DNA of 64,000 nucleotides from Augochlora pura. Lineage: Eukaryota > Arthropoda > Insecta > Hymenoptera > Halictidae. Made by a program: the position numbers and the translations under genes. A model generated the notes under the pieces. It was not told where the DNA came from and did no database searches. It worked only from the letters and a program-made list of their open reading frames with translations. This document shows, piece after piece, positions 34,390 to 47,175 of this stretch; the first letter of the stretch is position 1, and every line of letters starts with the position of its first letter. The DNA lies in NCBI RefSeq assembly GCF_028453695.1, contig NC_135780.1, positions 5,208,001-5,272,000 of the forward strand, in the 5' to 3' direction.

Positions 34390-34504
34390 TCTGAAACATT
34401 CTAGTTAAATTCAATATCTCCAAATAAATTACAATTAAAAGCTTCAAGATTGGTAAAAAATTAGTGTCGTCCATATTTGGCAGACGCGGCGCTCAACGCG
34501 TTAA
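34390..34504 (-). mobile_element. Family B TTAA-type element, truncated copy
   Basis: On the minus strand it starts TTAACGCGTTGAGCGCCGCG at 34504, the same 20 bases as the copy starting at 55358. It continues ACACTAATTTTTTACCAATC, TTGAAGCTTTTAATTG and TTGAATTTAACTAGAATGTT. Similarity stops at about 34390. The subterminal palindrome is present in decayed form (GTCTGCCAAATATGGACGAC). Confidence 0.75.
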
Positions 34505-35559
34505 AATCGCGTGCCTCGAAGAGTCGATCGTTGGAGATCGAGAGCTCCGAGAACAGGCCGGTGGGTCTGAAATAAAAGTGAACGTCGACGATGTTTTGAC
34601 AAGAACAAACAGCTCCGTCGTTTAATGAAAGGGACGCCGGATACGATACGAATTCTGGCAAGGTGTCTCTACCGATAGGCAATTAAACCAATCCTTTCCG
34701 AATGAAAGAATTTAGAAAGGGCCGCGCCGTGAGGCTGAATGGATCTATAGTAGTTGCGCGGGTACCGTGCGACCGCGTACGCGTGAAAAGAAAGGTTTTA
34801 CGTTTCCTCTCTATAATAATGTTTGATCAGCCTATCGATTCACTGCGCCGCGCGCGCCGACGTCGAGTCAATACATGCACGGCGCGCCGCTCCGGGGAAT
34901 TGGCTTCAATCTAAACGAGCCGTGGCCACAGACACGGGCCTAATCACTACAAGGATATTAGCTAATCTCGACCAATTAGACGTAATGGCTGGATTAAGAC
35001 GGATCGCACGCATGCTAAAATTGAATATTATATAATCATTGCCCGGTACCGTGCCGCGCGCGCGTTTCCCACGTACGTACCGCGACGACTAGAAACGTCG
35101 TTAGAGCCGCGCGCCGGCTTCTACCTACAATCGTCGTCGCTGCTCGGTTATGGGATTCGAAGAAAATCAGACTAACGATCTTCTGGAACGATTTCCTCGA
35201 GCGTCGCACGCCGCGGAGACCTTTTGTTGATCCTGTTTCGCTGTTTTAGCGGTTGTTAACCGCGGACCGTTCCAGATCGTTCGCGAAATTAGGGGAAAAT
35301 GGTATCCAACGGTTACGCTGGTTCTCACAATTAGCTAATTCGCGTTGAATGGGAGGAAACCGAACAGTTCGTTGATACGATGCCAATTTAGTTTGTTTCT
35401 TGAACGGTTCATGATTGCGACCAAAAATTATACGATTTGTTATAGTAATTTTTGAAATTCCAACAACGCTTCGAAGAATTTTCTTGCCACCGGAAATAAT
35501 GAAATAGAGATGTTCACTCCTGGAAAATCAGCTTAAATCTTGTAAATCTTTTAAATCTT
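34505..35559. other. Noncoding stretch, no gene recognised
   Basis: CpG-rich to about 35290 and AT-richer after. A short TAAATCTTT tandem repeat at about 35533-35568 borders the mariner relic. No exon is recognised. Confidence 0.5.
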
Positions 35560-35830
35560 TTAAATCTCTCTTGCTTGTGTATTACCGTGTTACAGTGATT
35601 CAAAAGGATTCGAATGCAAGACTAAAAATGATTTTTTCTCAGTGCCTCTAGTTCCCGTTTTGAGGCTGTTTGAATGATCGAGACGTCTTCGAAAAAACGT
35701 TCTTCTAACCTCAATTTCAATCGCGAAAATAGAGAAAAATCGCACGGTTTCGAATTAGATGAATATAACGGACTTGATTGTCGGCCAAAAATTGACGAAC
35801 AATGACATTTATTCGCATCTGTCTTCGAAA
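35560..35830 (-). pseudogene. Decayed mariner transposase, C-terminal part
   Basis: Mariner (Tc1/mariner, DD34D) transposases cut and paste DNA at TA sites. On the minus strand 35771-35622 reads PLYSSNSKPCDFSLFSRLK, then a stretch containing LEERFFEDVSIIQ and RELEALRKNHF, closely following the conserved region around the third catalytic Asp and the C-terminal segment of the family; that Asp (of CDF) is retained at 35739-35741. Upstream, in a shifted frame, VRQFLADNQ matches the segment following the second catalytic Asp, and a decayed DANKCH stands where the DNARPH motif belongs. A stop at 35622 precedes a further weakly family-like C-terminal segment. Frameshifts, the stop and an apparent loss of about five residues show it is dead. 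No N-terminal domain or terminal repeats were found. Confidence 0.8.
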
Positions 35831-38302
35831 TTTCATGAAAATAGGGGAACATGATTAAAAATTCATGACAACTAACGACGAGATTGCTAAACCCTGAAAA
35901 TTTATAATTTTCTAATAATCCTAAGGCGACGAGTGAATCGAAGTAATCTGAATTAGTCCTTAGGCAAAGTGTTAAAAATCGTAGCTGCAATCGGCGTCCC
36001 CTAAATCGGCAATACAGCGTGGAAACGTGACCGTGGAAATTAATTACCACGTAGATCGTAACTAAATTAAACGGCTACGATTCCTTTCAGCGGAACAGAT
36101 AGAATTGACCGGCTTCCAGGTTCTCCGATCGAAACAATACCACAGATCGCGCAATACGTGGAGCTGCTGAGCAGTCACTAAAACGGCGACAATGCGACGC
36201 GAGATAATTGGCGGCTGTAATTAAAAAAGAGTGCGCGAAGCGTTGACGGCGATTCACGCGCAAGATGGTAGATATCCGCCACTGCCGCTCTTGTCACCGT
36301 CGCTTCGGGCGTTAATTATGGCCATAAAACGGCGCGACGCTCCACCGTGAATAATGATCGGCCGGGAACAGTTACGTTCGCCAGATTTTATTGAAGACCA
36401 TCGAGGAATTCCGGAAACGTTTATGATGCCCGGACAAAAAAGGCCCTCCTCGACACGCAACGATGCTCTGCCACCGAGCGAGAGATCTCTCCTATTTTTC
36501 CTTTTTTTATCAGGAAACAAAGTTGAGGAGGAGAAAAACGATTAGGCGAGTTTTCCGTGCCCGCGACTTTCTTCCTGCCGCCGATAATCGCGGCCACTAA
36601 TTCGACACGTAAACGATAAGGAAAATCTTGGTCGAACGGCACCGAGACATCTGTGTTTGTTGTGGAGCGCGTCCCCGCGTGTCGGTCAGTCCACTCAAGA
36701 GGGGGGGAAGGGGAGAGAGGTAACAGGCGAACGACAGTAAGGGCGCTATTATCGACTGTTTGCCGTGCCTTACCTTGACAACGATAACGATAATCTGAGG
36801 TGCGCGCAGCTCTCCACGGGTACGCGCGGCTCTCGACGCGTCGCGTTCAATGGTTTGGCGGATCGCCGGCGCTGGACATAACCGAACACGTAAAATTATT
36901 GAATAATCGACAGCCCGTATAGATTGGAATCCTTTTGGAATGATTTAGGGCTCGTCGGTTTTTTTTCTCGCGCCGTGCCCCGGCCGTTTTGGCGTCGCGA
37001 GGCCCGGACGTTCGGTGGAAGCCTGTAACGGATAAGATAAACGCGTAATTTTTACAACGTCCACTTATTGGGCCGCGAACGGTTTACGTTCAATAAATAC
37101 GTTGGCTTTAGGGAAATCAAACCCCGTTCGAATCGATAGTTAACTGAGATGAACATTGGGCGCGGAGGAAAGGTTACGGTTCGTCGCCGAATAGGATACG
37201 AGTTTCTCAGATCGTAATTTATTTTATTTAAATAGAGTTTACTCGTTTATTCAAATTAGCAGCTTTAATAAAGCAACAGTCTGGAGTCGGCTAGAACGTG
37301 TTTAAATTGTTAAAATATATATAGTTAGGTTTTTGTAAACCGAGTCCTATTTCTTGGCCGTGAGGCTGAAAATAAATATATTATAATATTGTTAAAATAT
37401 AGTCCGGAGATATCTGTAGTTTCAAAGGTTGGGTTGTTGAAATAAATATCTTGTTGCACACCGAGTTGGAACAGCGAGCGTCGTCGCGTTTAATAATAAA
37501 TAAAAGCCGCCGGGAAAATAGTACACGACGACTGCAAAAGATTGCACTAGCACAATAAACCTTGCTTAGATTTTGATCGATTATTTTTTTAAAAATAGAT
37601 GCTTCGTTATAATGTCAATTTTAAAAGAATAATTGTGCATGTATATTCATCACGACTGGCATAAATATTTCTCTTTACACATATTCAACATAATTATTTA
37701 TTAGCCAAATAAGATTTTTACTATACTAAACATCCTTTGAAAACTGAATTCCAAAACGGACGCGAAAAAATTTCATTTACGTCAATTACGTAATATTATT
37801 ATTACGTAATATATTTCGTAATTTAAAATATATTACGATACGTTTGTTATAGCAACTCTTCGTTTCATTGTACATACATCGAAATACACGGACGTAAGTG
37901 TAGTCTATTTCAAACCATCGGTCTAAAGTTAGAGCAAGCTTAACATTCAATACCGACGATTTAATATTAGTTGGAGCCGAGTTAACGCTCGCTTTGTTAG
38001 AAGAGTCGCGTGGCGGTGAAAAAAAGGAAGGAAGTCATTTCTGTAGCCGGCAGATAGAAATAGTTTAATTAAACATTCATAATACTATCTTCGTTCCCGC
38101 GGCTTCCTCCGTATCATCGATAAAACCTATCCCGTTTCATTATTTGTTCGTTACAGCGGCCCGCCTGGTCGCGCGGTATAGCTCGCTGCATTTTATAACC
38201 CGGCAGGGTCGAAGAACCCCCTTTAGTTTCCCTGGGGTTAACCATTCTATGCCGCAACGATGCACCGCCAATTAAGACCTTAGTTTCTAACAGGAAGTTT
38301 TT
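35831..38302. other. Noncoding stretch, no gene recognised
   Basis: Moderate-GC and CpG-rich between about 36060 and 37200, AT-rich afterwards. The palindromic ATTACGTAATATTATTATTACGTAAT lies at about 37787-37812. No exon recognised. Confidence 0.5.
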
Positions 38303-38320
38303 AAAAAAAAAAAAAAAAAA
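38303..38320 (+). repeat. Poly(A) run of about 18
   Basis: A-run preceded by AGGAAGTTTTT. No flanking direct repeat was found, so a retroposon tail cannot be shown. Confidence 0.8.
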
Positions 38321-41300
38321 GAAGACTAGAATTCCGAGTGGCTGACGCTGTAAACCCACCGTACCGGTTAAAGTAACCAGTCTCGCGTTTGTTTAATTTT
38401 TTAAAGAGTATGTTCACGTTCGCGTTGTAATAACAGTGGCGGAGAGTTTAAATAGATACGAAATTGTTCGAATCAGAGAAAGACACGTTTGTCGCTTTTC
38501 TGGATCGATAGTTCCAGCGTTGATGCAGAATTTACTGAAATGGACGATATAGTGTCGATGCAACATTAAATAGGGGATGAAAGTGATCGCAAATGCGCAA
38601 TGTTAAAATTATAACCCGTATTTTAATACATTCCGTGCCACTGTTGGTGCAGGTTTAAACGCCTGTATAATGCGTTGGAACGATATTTTCTAACAAATTA
38701 TAATCGAAGAATTAATTTCCACCAAAAGAATGGACTATAATGTGTTTATTTCATAGTTAAAATGACAATAATTAATAAATATAATAATTTGGTTTTTAAA
38801 GCTTCGATTGACCAGAATAAAGAGTCGACTAAGCACAGCTCGACAGGGAACGTGTCAACAAATACTTCTCAACCTATAACTACACTATATTAAAGGGCAG
38901 ACTCGTGACACAGATTTCATGCAGGATCTAATAAATATTAATATTATTAATTTCCTATCCCCTGCTGTAATCACAAATATCAGAGTCTCCGCTATACCCA
39001 TTCAGAATTGGAAGAATATCCATCTACTCGGTCCATGTTACACTGCCCGGTACATTCCCGCCAAAAGCGCGGCCGATGGCCTAAATTCTACAGTGTCCTC
39101 CGGCATCGGCACGTGTTGATCGGCCGGTGACTGACCTGCGGCAAGCGGCCGGTCCGTGAGGAGGAAAAAGGAAAGTGGACACCAGAATTTCCAGCAGCCT
39201 GGAATTCCTCGAAGCTGATCCAATCGACAGGAGAAAGATCTCTCTCTCTCTCTCTCTCTCTCCGGCCCCGCGGATAGTTTGTCGGCGGTCAGAACGGACA
39301 AGCGTTCCCCAAACACAGAGGGACAAAGTCAGCAGCAGAAGCAGCAGCAGCCCCCCGGGGGTGGAAGGCAACAAGTGACCACAGGCCAGACACACACGGC
39401 CATCAGCCTTGGTAGAGCTGTTCGATTCCCCTCCGACACGGCCCCCCTTTCTCTCGTACTCTTGGTCGACGACCAGAGTGCCAGTCTATCGTTCGTCTAC
39501 GACAATCGATATATCGACCGTCCTGGGAAAGGCAACGTTATATGTCCCCGCGCGCGGCGCGCATGAGGCCCGGCTACCATAAGATTGACCGGTGTCTGCG
39601 ACGATGTGCGTTCCTGCGTACGTTTCGTGCGTGCTCGCTCGCGCGCGCGCGCGCGTTCACGTTCGTTTCCGTGGATGGAGAAAGAAACGAGTGAACCGGT
39701 GCCTTACGTGGGTTGCGGTAGGCCACGGACGTCTCTTCATCCGTCTTTTGTGCTCCTCGAAAGCCCGCTATCTAAAGTATACTACGTTTCCACCGCTCCA
39801 CGAAAAAAAAGACGAACGCTTGGATCCATCGATCGCAAACACGAGCGTTTCGGTGCTGTTTAGTTCCGTAGTTTCGAACATTGTGTACATAACGTGTGAT
39901 AAATTTCTTGATTAGAAATTCCTTGATAAGGACGTCGTTTAAGGGTTGCTTTCAGGCATTAGGATGACGTACAGTGTACTGTCTGTAACTTCGATGGAGG
40001 CACATTATGTACGAGTTAATTAAACATTAACTATTAATTATAATATATATTATAAAATATAAAATTATATATATATATATTATAAAATTATATTATAAAA
40101 TAAATATTAACTGTTAATTATAATATCAGAGTAATTGAAATATTTTAATAATACTATGTAATATTTAGCAATGTACGAATGGAGCAGAAGACGAAGAGGA
40201 GGGTCGTTGTTTATTTTTCAATATTTATTTAATTTAAAGATAGTCTCGCAGTTAAGATGATTTCGAGTGGCCAAAGGGTTGATTTAATATGGCCAAATTG
40301 AGGAAGAGCAACGCTTACCGATCAATAGAATATACGAATAAATGATTTGACTAATATTTCAGTGAAAATAAGAATTAGCAATCAACTGAACAAATTATTA
40401 ATCTGCGCTTATATTTATTTCTTAATAATAGAAAATTCTACTTTGTCAACGGTGCATGGAATATTATCGGTTTAAAGAAAAATGTTCGCTACAGTTCACT
40501 TCCTCGCGTTTCAATGCAAACTGGATACGAATCAAAGTATTCCATTAACAAAGTAGGGAAAAGACAGTTGTAGTAGCCGGAGTGCTACAGTTACGTAAGA
40601 GACGTAGGAGGAAACTTCGTCAGACGGGTAGAACGATAATGTCGACGTGGAAAGTAAACAATCGATGAACCGCGGTAACCTATCCTATTGCAAATACCGA
40701 AGTACACCTCGCCCATGGAAACTCTCTCTACTCCTGTTAGAAATGTGTCAGGGTACGTTCTCACGAAATTCAAAATGGAATCGGCAATTAAATAATTCAT
40801 CGCGAAATCTTGATTCACGGATTATGATATAAGTATAGAGCTTTTTTTGTTTGAAGTTGCTAGACAAATATGTTCGTATGTGGGCCAGAGATGTGATGCA
40901 ATGCTAAAAATATGTACAGGGTGCGGCTGAAGTGACTATGTGATTTCAATTAGCCGCCAGTTGTGTTCTAGATTGCCATACCAGACTGCAGTGACAGCAC
41001 AATGTTAGTTAACTGACCAATATAGAATGATGAACCGAATCGCTTTACGTGAAATAATATAGCATATTCATTTTTTAAAAGTATCATATATATCTGTGAA
41101 GAAACATAACTATTAAATATATTTTATTATTATTAATAGTATATTGATATAATATACTATTAATTTAACTAATTTCTGCAAGTCCCCTCTGTTCACTGGA
41201 CAGTTTTCAAATTTTATAAATTGTCGGATCAATAACTAATAATTCAGATTGTAGAGAGCAATAACTGGAAATAAATCTGCCACTAATCTGAAATATTATA

Positions 41301-42044
41301 TTAAACTATAGCCTTAAGTAAAAGATAACTGTCGAGTCACTATAATGTAAAAGAAATCGCTATCGATATTACAATATTGTTAATTCGAACAGTACTAAAT
41401 TCGTAACAATAATAAATTAGTATACCTTATGGGCTAGCCCTCACTGTTTCCATACTTGCATTCAAATATATGAGTTTACTCGAGCTTTCGCTGTGCAATA
41501 GAATGTACGTCGAGGCACGTGCAATTTTCTACAACTAATAAACGCGTGCCGACCTTCGCACACGCTCTCAGAAATAGTTGACCAAAATATCTTTCCTCAG
41601 ATTTCATCTATTTCCATGATAGACTTAATTCGAGCAATCATGTTTTATTCATAAACTCGTATTCTAAAGAAATTGTACCAAGTTGCACCGCAGTTGTAGA
41701 GAAACGAAGGAAATCGTTGCTGAATTCATCGTAGTTTTATTAAACCTAACCTCAATATTAATTGAATATTAATTTTCTTTCTTAATGAGTTTAATAAGAT
41801 CGGTGTAAATTTTGCTATTTTGCATTAGGCCAATCATTTGTGGTTACAAACGCATAAAATCTACAATCTAGTGATCATTTACCAACAATAATAATTTGAT
41901 TATGCATAAAGTAATCGGTGAGATTTTAAATAAAATATGCAATGGTATTACGTTGGAAATAATTGCTCTGTTATACCAAAATTGTTAATACAGAAATCAT
42001 AATTTGTTTTCAGCTGTTTTATTATGTCCCTGAGAGATCCGAGT
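38321..42044. other. Noncoding stretch with simple repeats, no gene recognised
   Basis: AT-rich to 38990. CpG-rich at 39000-39850 with a (CT)n run at 39239-39262, CAGCAG near 39331-39350 and alternating CG at 39638-39654. AT-rich beyond 39950, with TATATAT at 40050-40085 and an AT hairpin with arms near 41128-41140 and 41150-41162. Open frames at 39279-39566 and 39592-39915 have no recognisable domain. Confidence 0.5.
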
Positions 42045-42160
42045 ACAAAGGGTGGACATATAAATGACCCTAAAACCTTTTAAAATTAGGTTCCAAAATT
42101 CATTTTATTTTCAATATATTGAACAAACTGAATATCACTAGAATGTTCAAAATTCGAAAT
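42045..42160 (+). mobile_element. Family B TTAA-type element, diverged fragment
   Basis: CCAAAATTCATTTTATTTTC continues AATATATTGAACAAACTGAATATCACTAGAATGTT in the same order as the family B copies at 2367 and 55358. The preceding GTCCCTGAGAGATCCGAGTA (42027) resembles a decayed GTCCCCTGAGAGGGGAC box as in the element ending at 2755. Boundaries are unclear. Confidence 0.5.
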
Positions 42161-44809
42161 AGTGAAACTAGCTCTCAGTTACTTAGTTTCAATAATTATA
42201 CTATAGTTCGATTTTCCTTACATTTCGTTTAAATCATAAAACAATCGATTCAACAAAAAAATATCAAAGTACATATAAATCCTTCTCAACTAATTAGCCG
42301 CACTTGGTTTCGCACTCGTCGCAAAGAAATGGCAAGATTGTATCACGGCAAAACAGACTTTGCTATAACTTTGCTATCCGCGGCAATTGTTACAGTTAAT
42401 AATCGACGCTCGATGCGTCAGCCTGTCACATTTCTCGCATCTAGCCACCCAGCCAGCAACGAGCTTCTAAATTCGAGCAGACAATTCCGCCGGCCAATTG
42501 TGTGTGCGCGCGTATGTGTGTGTGTGACACCGGCGTTCGGCGCATTAAAAAAGGTAACAAAAGGGCCGAAAATTTTAATCAGTGACCGAACGACGAAGGC
42601 CCCGGGGGCCGTGGCGGTGGGAACTAATGGACGACGAACGGAAGTTTGTTAGCAGCGTTGCGCGCATAGGGGGAGGAAAGGGGCAGGCAGGCAGGCGGGC
42701 AGGCGGGCGGGCAGCAAGCAGCAGCAGCAGCAGGACGTCACGAGGTGACCGAAGGAAAACACCGAGCCACTGTGTTATTTCTTTCGGGTTTTACACGCCG
42801 GCGTCCCGACGCGCGGCAATGTTTTAGCGTATTGATCCGTTGGGGGTTTAGTTGAGTCGTGGGCAAACGTGGCGGGGGTAGTCGCCGGCGATAGAGAAGA
42901 GGGACCGGTCACCGCGGGACGGAGGAGGGTAAAAACTGGACGGCGGTACTTACTCGCTCATAATCACCCCCCGAGCTGTGCTCCGGCCACCTTTGACGCC
43001 CCTCCCCCCTCCCTCTGCCGGCCGCGAGCGGCTTCCAGAGCCGCCGGTGCATTTCCACGAGTGCATACGTGCCGTTTCCTCTGTATTTTCGACGCGATCC
43101 ACCGACCCCACCTAAACGATTTACGAAAACTCCGGGTGTCGCGCGCGCGCGCGGGGGTAACGCTTAACCTTTGCCGGAACCCAGAAAAGAAAAATGATTA
43201 GCCTCGTGATTTCAAGGTTTTCCGAAGGCTCGAAACGTTCTCGAAACGAAGTGCCGTGTTGCATGTAGGTACATTCTTAACACGGGGCCGCCTATATCTG
43301 CGCCTTTAAAGGGCAGTAAGGAAGGAAGTAAAGAAGTTTTTAACGACCCCGCTGTTATTTATGTAGCACTTATATACTGGATATCCTCCCATTAAACTTC
43401 CTACCTTTAACAGTGTGTTCTCCTGGATAAAACTCCGCGGGGATGTGCTCTATGAAATTTATTGGCGGAATCGTTTCGCTGGGAAATCATATCGAAAAAT
43501 GGTTGACGGGAGAGTAGTTGCTGGCTGTTAGTTCCTACGATGATAACGATGCCGAGATACGTCCCTTGTTTTAGCAAGCGTCCGCCAAATCACTGCACGT
43601 TGCATCAACCTCTTCAGGGGTGAATTTTTGTGGTGGGAACGCGATCTGTTTAAATTTTTCTTTTCTCTGATTTTCTAGGGAATAGTTTTTCAACTGATTC
43701 TCATTTGCATTATACTTAGAATAATAATAATAAATAATAAATGGCAGTATCCCCGAAGAGGTTAGAAGACGATTTATACTGGGTGTTTCATCATCGGTGA
43801 TGCATTCGAAAATGGGACGACTCCACGCGAAATTCTCATTTTCCAGCGAATAGTTCTCATTTCTTTTACACTTAGAATAATTATAATTTTAATTAATTTA
43901 TTAATTATTTTGCTTTATACTAAGTGAAAAGAACAAATAAAAAATAAAGAATAAAATTAGTTGTTCTGAAGCTTACACGTTACAATTAAACTAATTATGC
44001 TATCTATGAATATTCAGCAGAAACGAATATATTTTCATTTGTTATCGATTTCATCCGAGACAACCGCGTTTCTCGCTACGGTTACTTCGGTAGTACACAA
44101 TAGTTATAGTACACAATTAATTCTTAACATCAGAGACACCACGGTCAACCTTCGATTTCCTATTCTTCACGGTGTTACACTTACAGTGGTGTAATTTATT
44201 ATCACGGACTGACGCACGAATAACAAGGCCATTAAGTAAGTTTCGCATAGACGTCATTCAGCTGTTTTAGATACTGGTCGCTGATATTTAGTTGTTACGA
44301 CGATTGTGGTACGTAGCACGCATTCCTACACCTTAAATATTATTATGTGAAACTCTCATTTACGTTCTAAGAACGAGAGCCTGCGTTTCCAATCTAACTC
44401 AGATCGATCGGTGGTGTACACCAGCGGAGTCGTTTTACATTTATAATTTTTTCCTCCGTTTTCGATAGCAGGGAAGCAATTGTGTATTGCGAGGAATTCG
44501 CTCGAATGTCTCTCGCGACCTCAATTTCTCATTCACTGGAAAAAAAACTACTCGTCGCTTATAGGGCACACACACACACACATACCACCGGCGAACGTGG
44601 CGAGACCGATATCAAGGGAAACTGCCAATTAATTCAAATCAATATTTTACAGTTCCGTTGCATTATCTTATAGCAACGTTTGATGACATTCGCGAGCGTC
44701 CTTACGGGCAAACTCTAATTAACCAAATAACTTGCTACGTCGCGTGTCCAATATACTATATGTTCTGTTGTCGTGCAAATTATTAGGGTTATTTGTTATA
44801 TATTAGTTT
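42161..44809. other. Noncoding stretch with simple repeats, no gene recognised
   Basis: A CpG-rich block (42480-43200) holds GGCA/GGCG and CAG repeats at 42681-42733, ACGCGGGACGG-rich DNA and alternating CG at 43139-43153. Further on, a TTAGAATAATAA-containing pair at about 43668-43725 and 43846-43881 is imperfectly repeated. An (AC)n run is at about 44567-44582. Confidence 0.5.
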
Positions 44810-45190
44810 CCTTATGTTTTCATGCGAAATCGATAGGCGATATTTGTTGTCCAAGGTTGATTTATTAGGTTACGTATCAACCGTTCTGCTTCATTAGGAT
44901 TATATCAGGGTGTCTCTTATGTTTCTTCCTTAGTTTTCATGAGAAATCGATAGACAATATTTGTTGCTTAACCCTTTGCACGCCTCAGAGTCGCCACTAA
45001 AAATTGTTATACTATTTCTGAAAATTACTGTAATAACATCAAACTCGTTTATATTTACAGATTGTTAAAACAAGCACTGTACTTGCTAGTGAGCTATATA
45101 AAAATATAATAAAAATAGTTTCGAGTGTAAAGGGTTAAGGTTCATTTATTCTGTTACGTATAAACATTTTTCCATCTCTGAGGAAGCCTC
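44810..45190 (+). repeat. Tandem duplication split by a TTAA element
   Basis: Unit 1 (44810-44927) reads CCTTATGTTTTCATGCGAAA, then GGCGATATTTGTTGTCCAAG and GTTGATTTATTAGGTTACGT. Unit 2 starts at 44928 with CCTTAGTTTTCATGAGAAAT and GACAATATTTGTTGCTTAA, is interrupted by the element 44968-45138, and resumes GGTTCATTTATTCTGTTACG after it. Unit 1 therefore shows the uninterrupted arrangement. Confidence 0.9.
44968..45138. mobile_element. Complete TTAA-bounded MITE with an empty-site paralogue
   Basis: TTAA flanks lie at 44968-44971 and 45135-45138. The termini are CCCTTTGCAC on the left and, on the reverse complement of the right, CCCTTTACAC (9 of 10). The interior of about 163 bp is AT-rich without an open frame. 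The neighbouring duplicate unit lacks the insert at the equivalent point (TCCAAGG), which defines the insertion exactly. An AGAGTCGCCACT box inside the left end is shared with the element at 31480. Confidence 0.9.
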
Positions 45191-45243
45191 CTTGCTCGCG
45201 CAAGTGGTGCAAGGGGTTGATTGCCATCATTTTTGCGCGAACG

Positions 45244-45502
45244 GAGATTGAAAAACTAATTGAATCTAAACTAGGATGACATAATTATATAAAAGAAAAG
45301 GTATAGAATTTTATAATTGTAAAAGAGAAGATATAGAAATTTATAATTATAAGAGAGAAGATATCGAATTTTATAATTGTAAAAGAGAAGATATAAAATT
45401 TTATAATTATAAGAGAGATGATATAGAATTTTATAATTATAAAAGAGAAGATATAGAATTTTATAATTATAAAAGAGAAGATATAGAATTTTATAATTAC
45501 CT
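45244..45502 (+). repeat. Minisatellite element, copy 1 (30-bp palindromic units)
   Basis: A unique leader (GATTGAAAAACTAATTGAAT, then CTAGGATGACATAATTATAT) is followed by about seven 30-bp units of GAAGATATAGAATTTTATAA plus TTATAAAAGA, ending at AATTACCTT. In most units TTTTATAATTATAAAA is a perfect 16-bp palindrome. The same leader, array and exit sequence recur at 47176-47530. The long antisense frames across it come from the 30-bp (10-codon) period. Confidence 0.9.
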
Positions 45503-45607
45503 TGCGCGAACGACGTCCGAATTGAAATTGTTGCTTCGCGCCGCGGTTTCTCACGCCGAGAGCCTGTAACAAATACGCAAAGCGTGCGGAGCCACGCGTG
45601 ATCCAAG

Positions 45608-45647
45608 ACATAGAGAGACAGCGAGAGAGAGAGAGAAAGAGAGAGTG
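45608..45647. repeat. (GA)n microsatellite
   Basis: AGAGAGACAGCGAGAGAGAG and further GA units. Confidence 0.9.
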
Positions 45648-47175
45648 GAGGCGCGGGAGCAGCCGCTGTTAGATGAGGGTTTTATTAGTTACTGAAAAGT
45701 AGTTCCCAGAAAAAAAAGGAAAAGAGGCAACGAGCTCGTTCCGCGACGGCGACGCGGCGAAGTCGACGCGAATCGATAGAGGCTGTAACGCGAGCGGCTA
45801 AAACGACGTTGCCCTATACCGAGCCGGCAACCACCCCTTTCTTACCTATGCACACCCTTAAATAATTGCGGCTCGTTGCGCGCAAATTATCCCGCGGTGT
45901 TTCCGCGTCGGGCCCGGGGTAAAATATAATAATACGAGCCGTTCATCGCGCGTGCGCGCGTATAATGTCCGAGAGTGTCTCTTTCGCGTGTATCGTCCTC
46001 TCCCCGGTCGCCTCTTGTTTCCACTTGTTTGCCACACGCACCAGCCGCGCGCGCGAACCGTCCCCCGCCGTCCTCCCTTCGCCGCTGGGCCCACGTACGA
46101 TCGTTTCTACGTAAGAACGTTTCGGTCGCCAAACACACTTGCGCGCGGGTCGCGCGAGGTGCGAACATGTATTCAAAGTCCCTTCGAGTATCGTAAAACT
46201 CGCGGGAAAAACTAATAAGCGGCCCGGGACTATGTACGGCACGTTCACGCGTCGCTAACTAGAAAATCCAATGATAGATCATTCGTCTGCGGATTTTACG
46301 TACCTGCCAGGAACGATATATGTATGGGAGGCACAATAGTGTAAAAGTAATTAAAAATAATTATCCGTAAACTGTTGAAATTATTCGAGCAAGAATTATA
46401 TTTGTCTCTTTCGCTCCAGTTTGTTATGTGCGAGGTAAATGATTTTTATTTTGCGTCCGCGGTTTTTGGGGCGGCAGGGCTCGTCCGTCGATTTTCTGAA
46501 GTTCGAGAATGGATTTTGAAACTTTTTCGAAAATAATCGCTGAATTAATTGTTATCGCAAGAGTCCTCTTGCGTTTTCAGTATTTTTTATTCGCTGACTG
46601 TGATGCATACAACTTATTGATAATTGAAAACTATTTCAAATAATATTAATTTTTTATTTTTAAATATTAGGTTATAGCTATATATTTTGATGACAAGCAG
46701 AGATTGCTTAAATTAAGAACTTTACTTGTTCCATGGATGCTAATATCAGTTTTCGTTTCTCTTAATTTTAGTTATAGCAAAATCGGAGCAGTAAATCAAT
46801 CATGTAAACATTCACTTTACCGAATCGTCTACTTACTATCTTTCCTAAATTAATTGCTTCGTATTTTAATGAATTTAATAAACATTTATCTTATGCGATA
46901 TTTTACTGATATACAGTTTTTTTGAGAACCGAGGATAAGATGTACCTTTTTTTCTGGTTACAGAAGGAGCCTATACTTCTATGCTGGCGAACTTCTTCGG
47001 TGAGTTCATGCGTTTACTTCAACTGGTAATCCAGTGTACGTTTTATCAACTAATTGTCGATGCAACTAAATAATTTTTGCTATTCGTAAAATACTAACAA
47101 TTGAAATTTATAGAACTGAGACATAATTAATTTGATAATAGTTTCGCGAACTTTTTATTCGAAACGATGAACACG
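45648..47175. other. Noncoding stretch, no gene recognised
   Basis: CpG-rich to about 46260, then AT-rich. Five overlapping open frames on both strands at 45858-46248 have no recognisable domain and reflect CpG-rich composition. Confidence 0.5.

Noticed and set aside
38303..38320. Poly(A) run as a retroposon tail
   Set aside because: No flanking direct repeat and no recognisable upstream body; kept only as a homopolymer.
40919..40945. ACAGGGTGCGGCTGAAGTGA resembling a DNA-transposon terminus
   Set aside because: No inverted partner and no target duplication found within several hundred bases.
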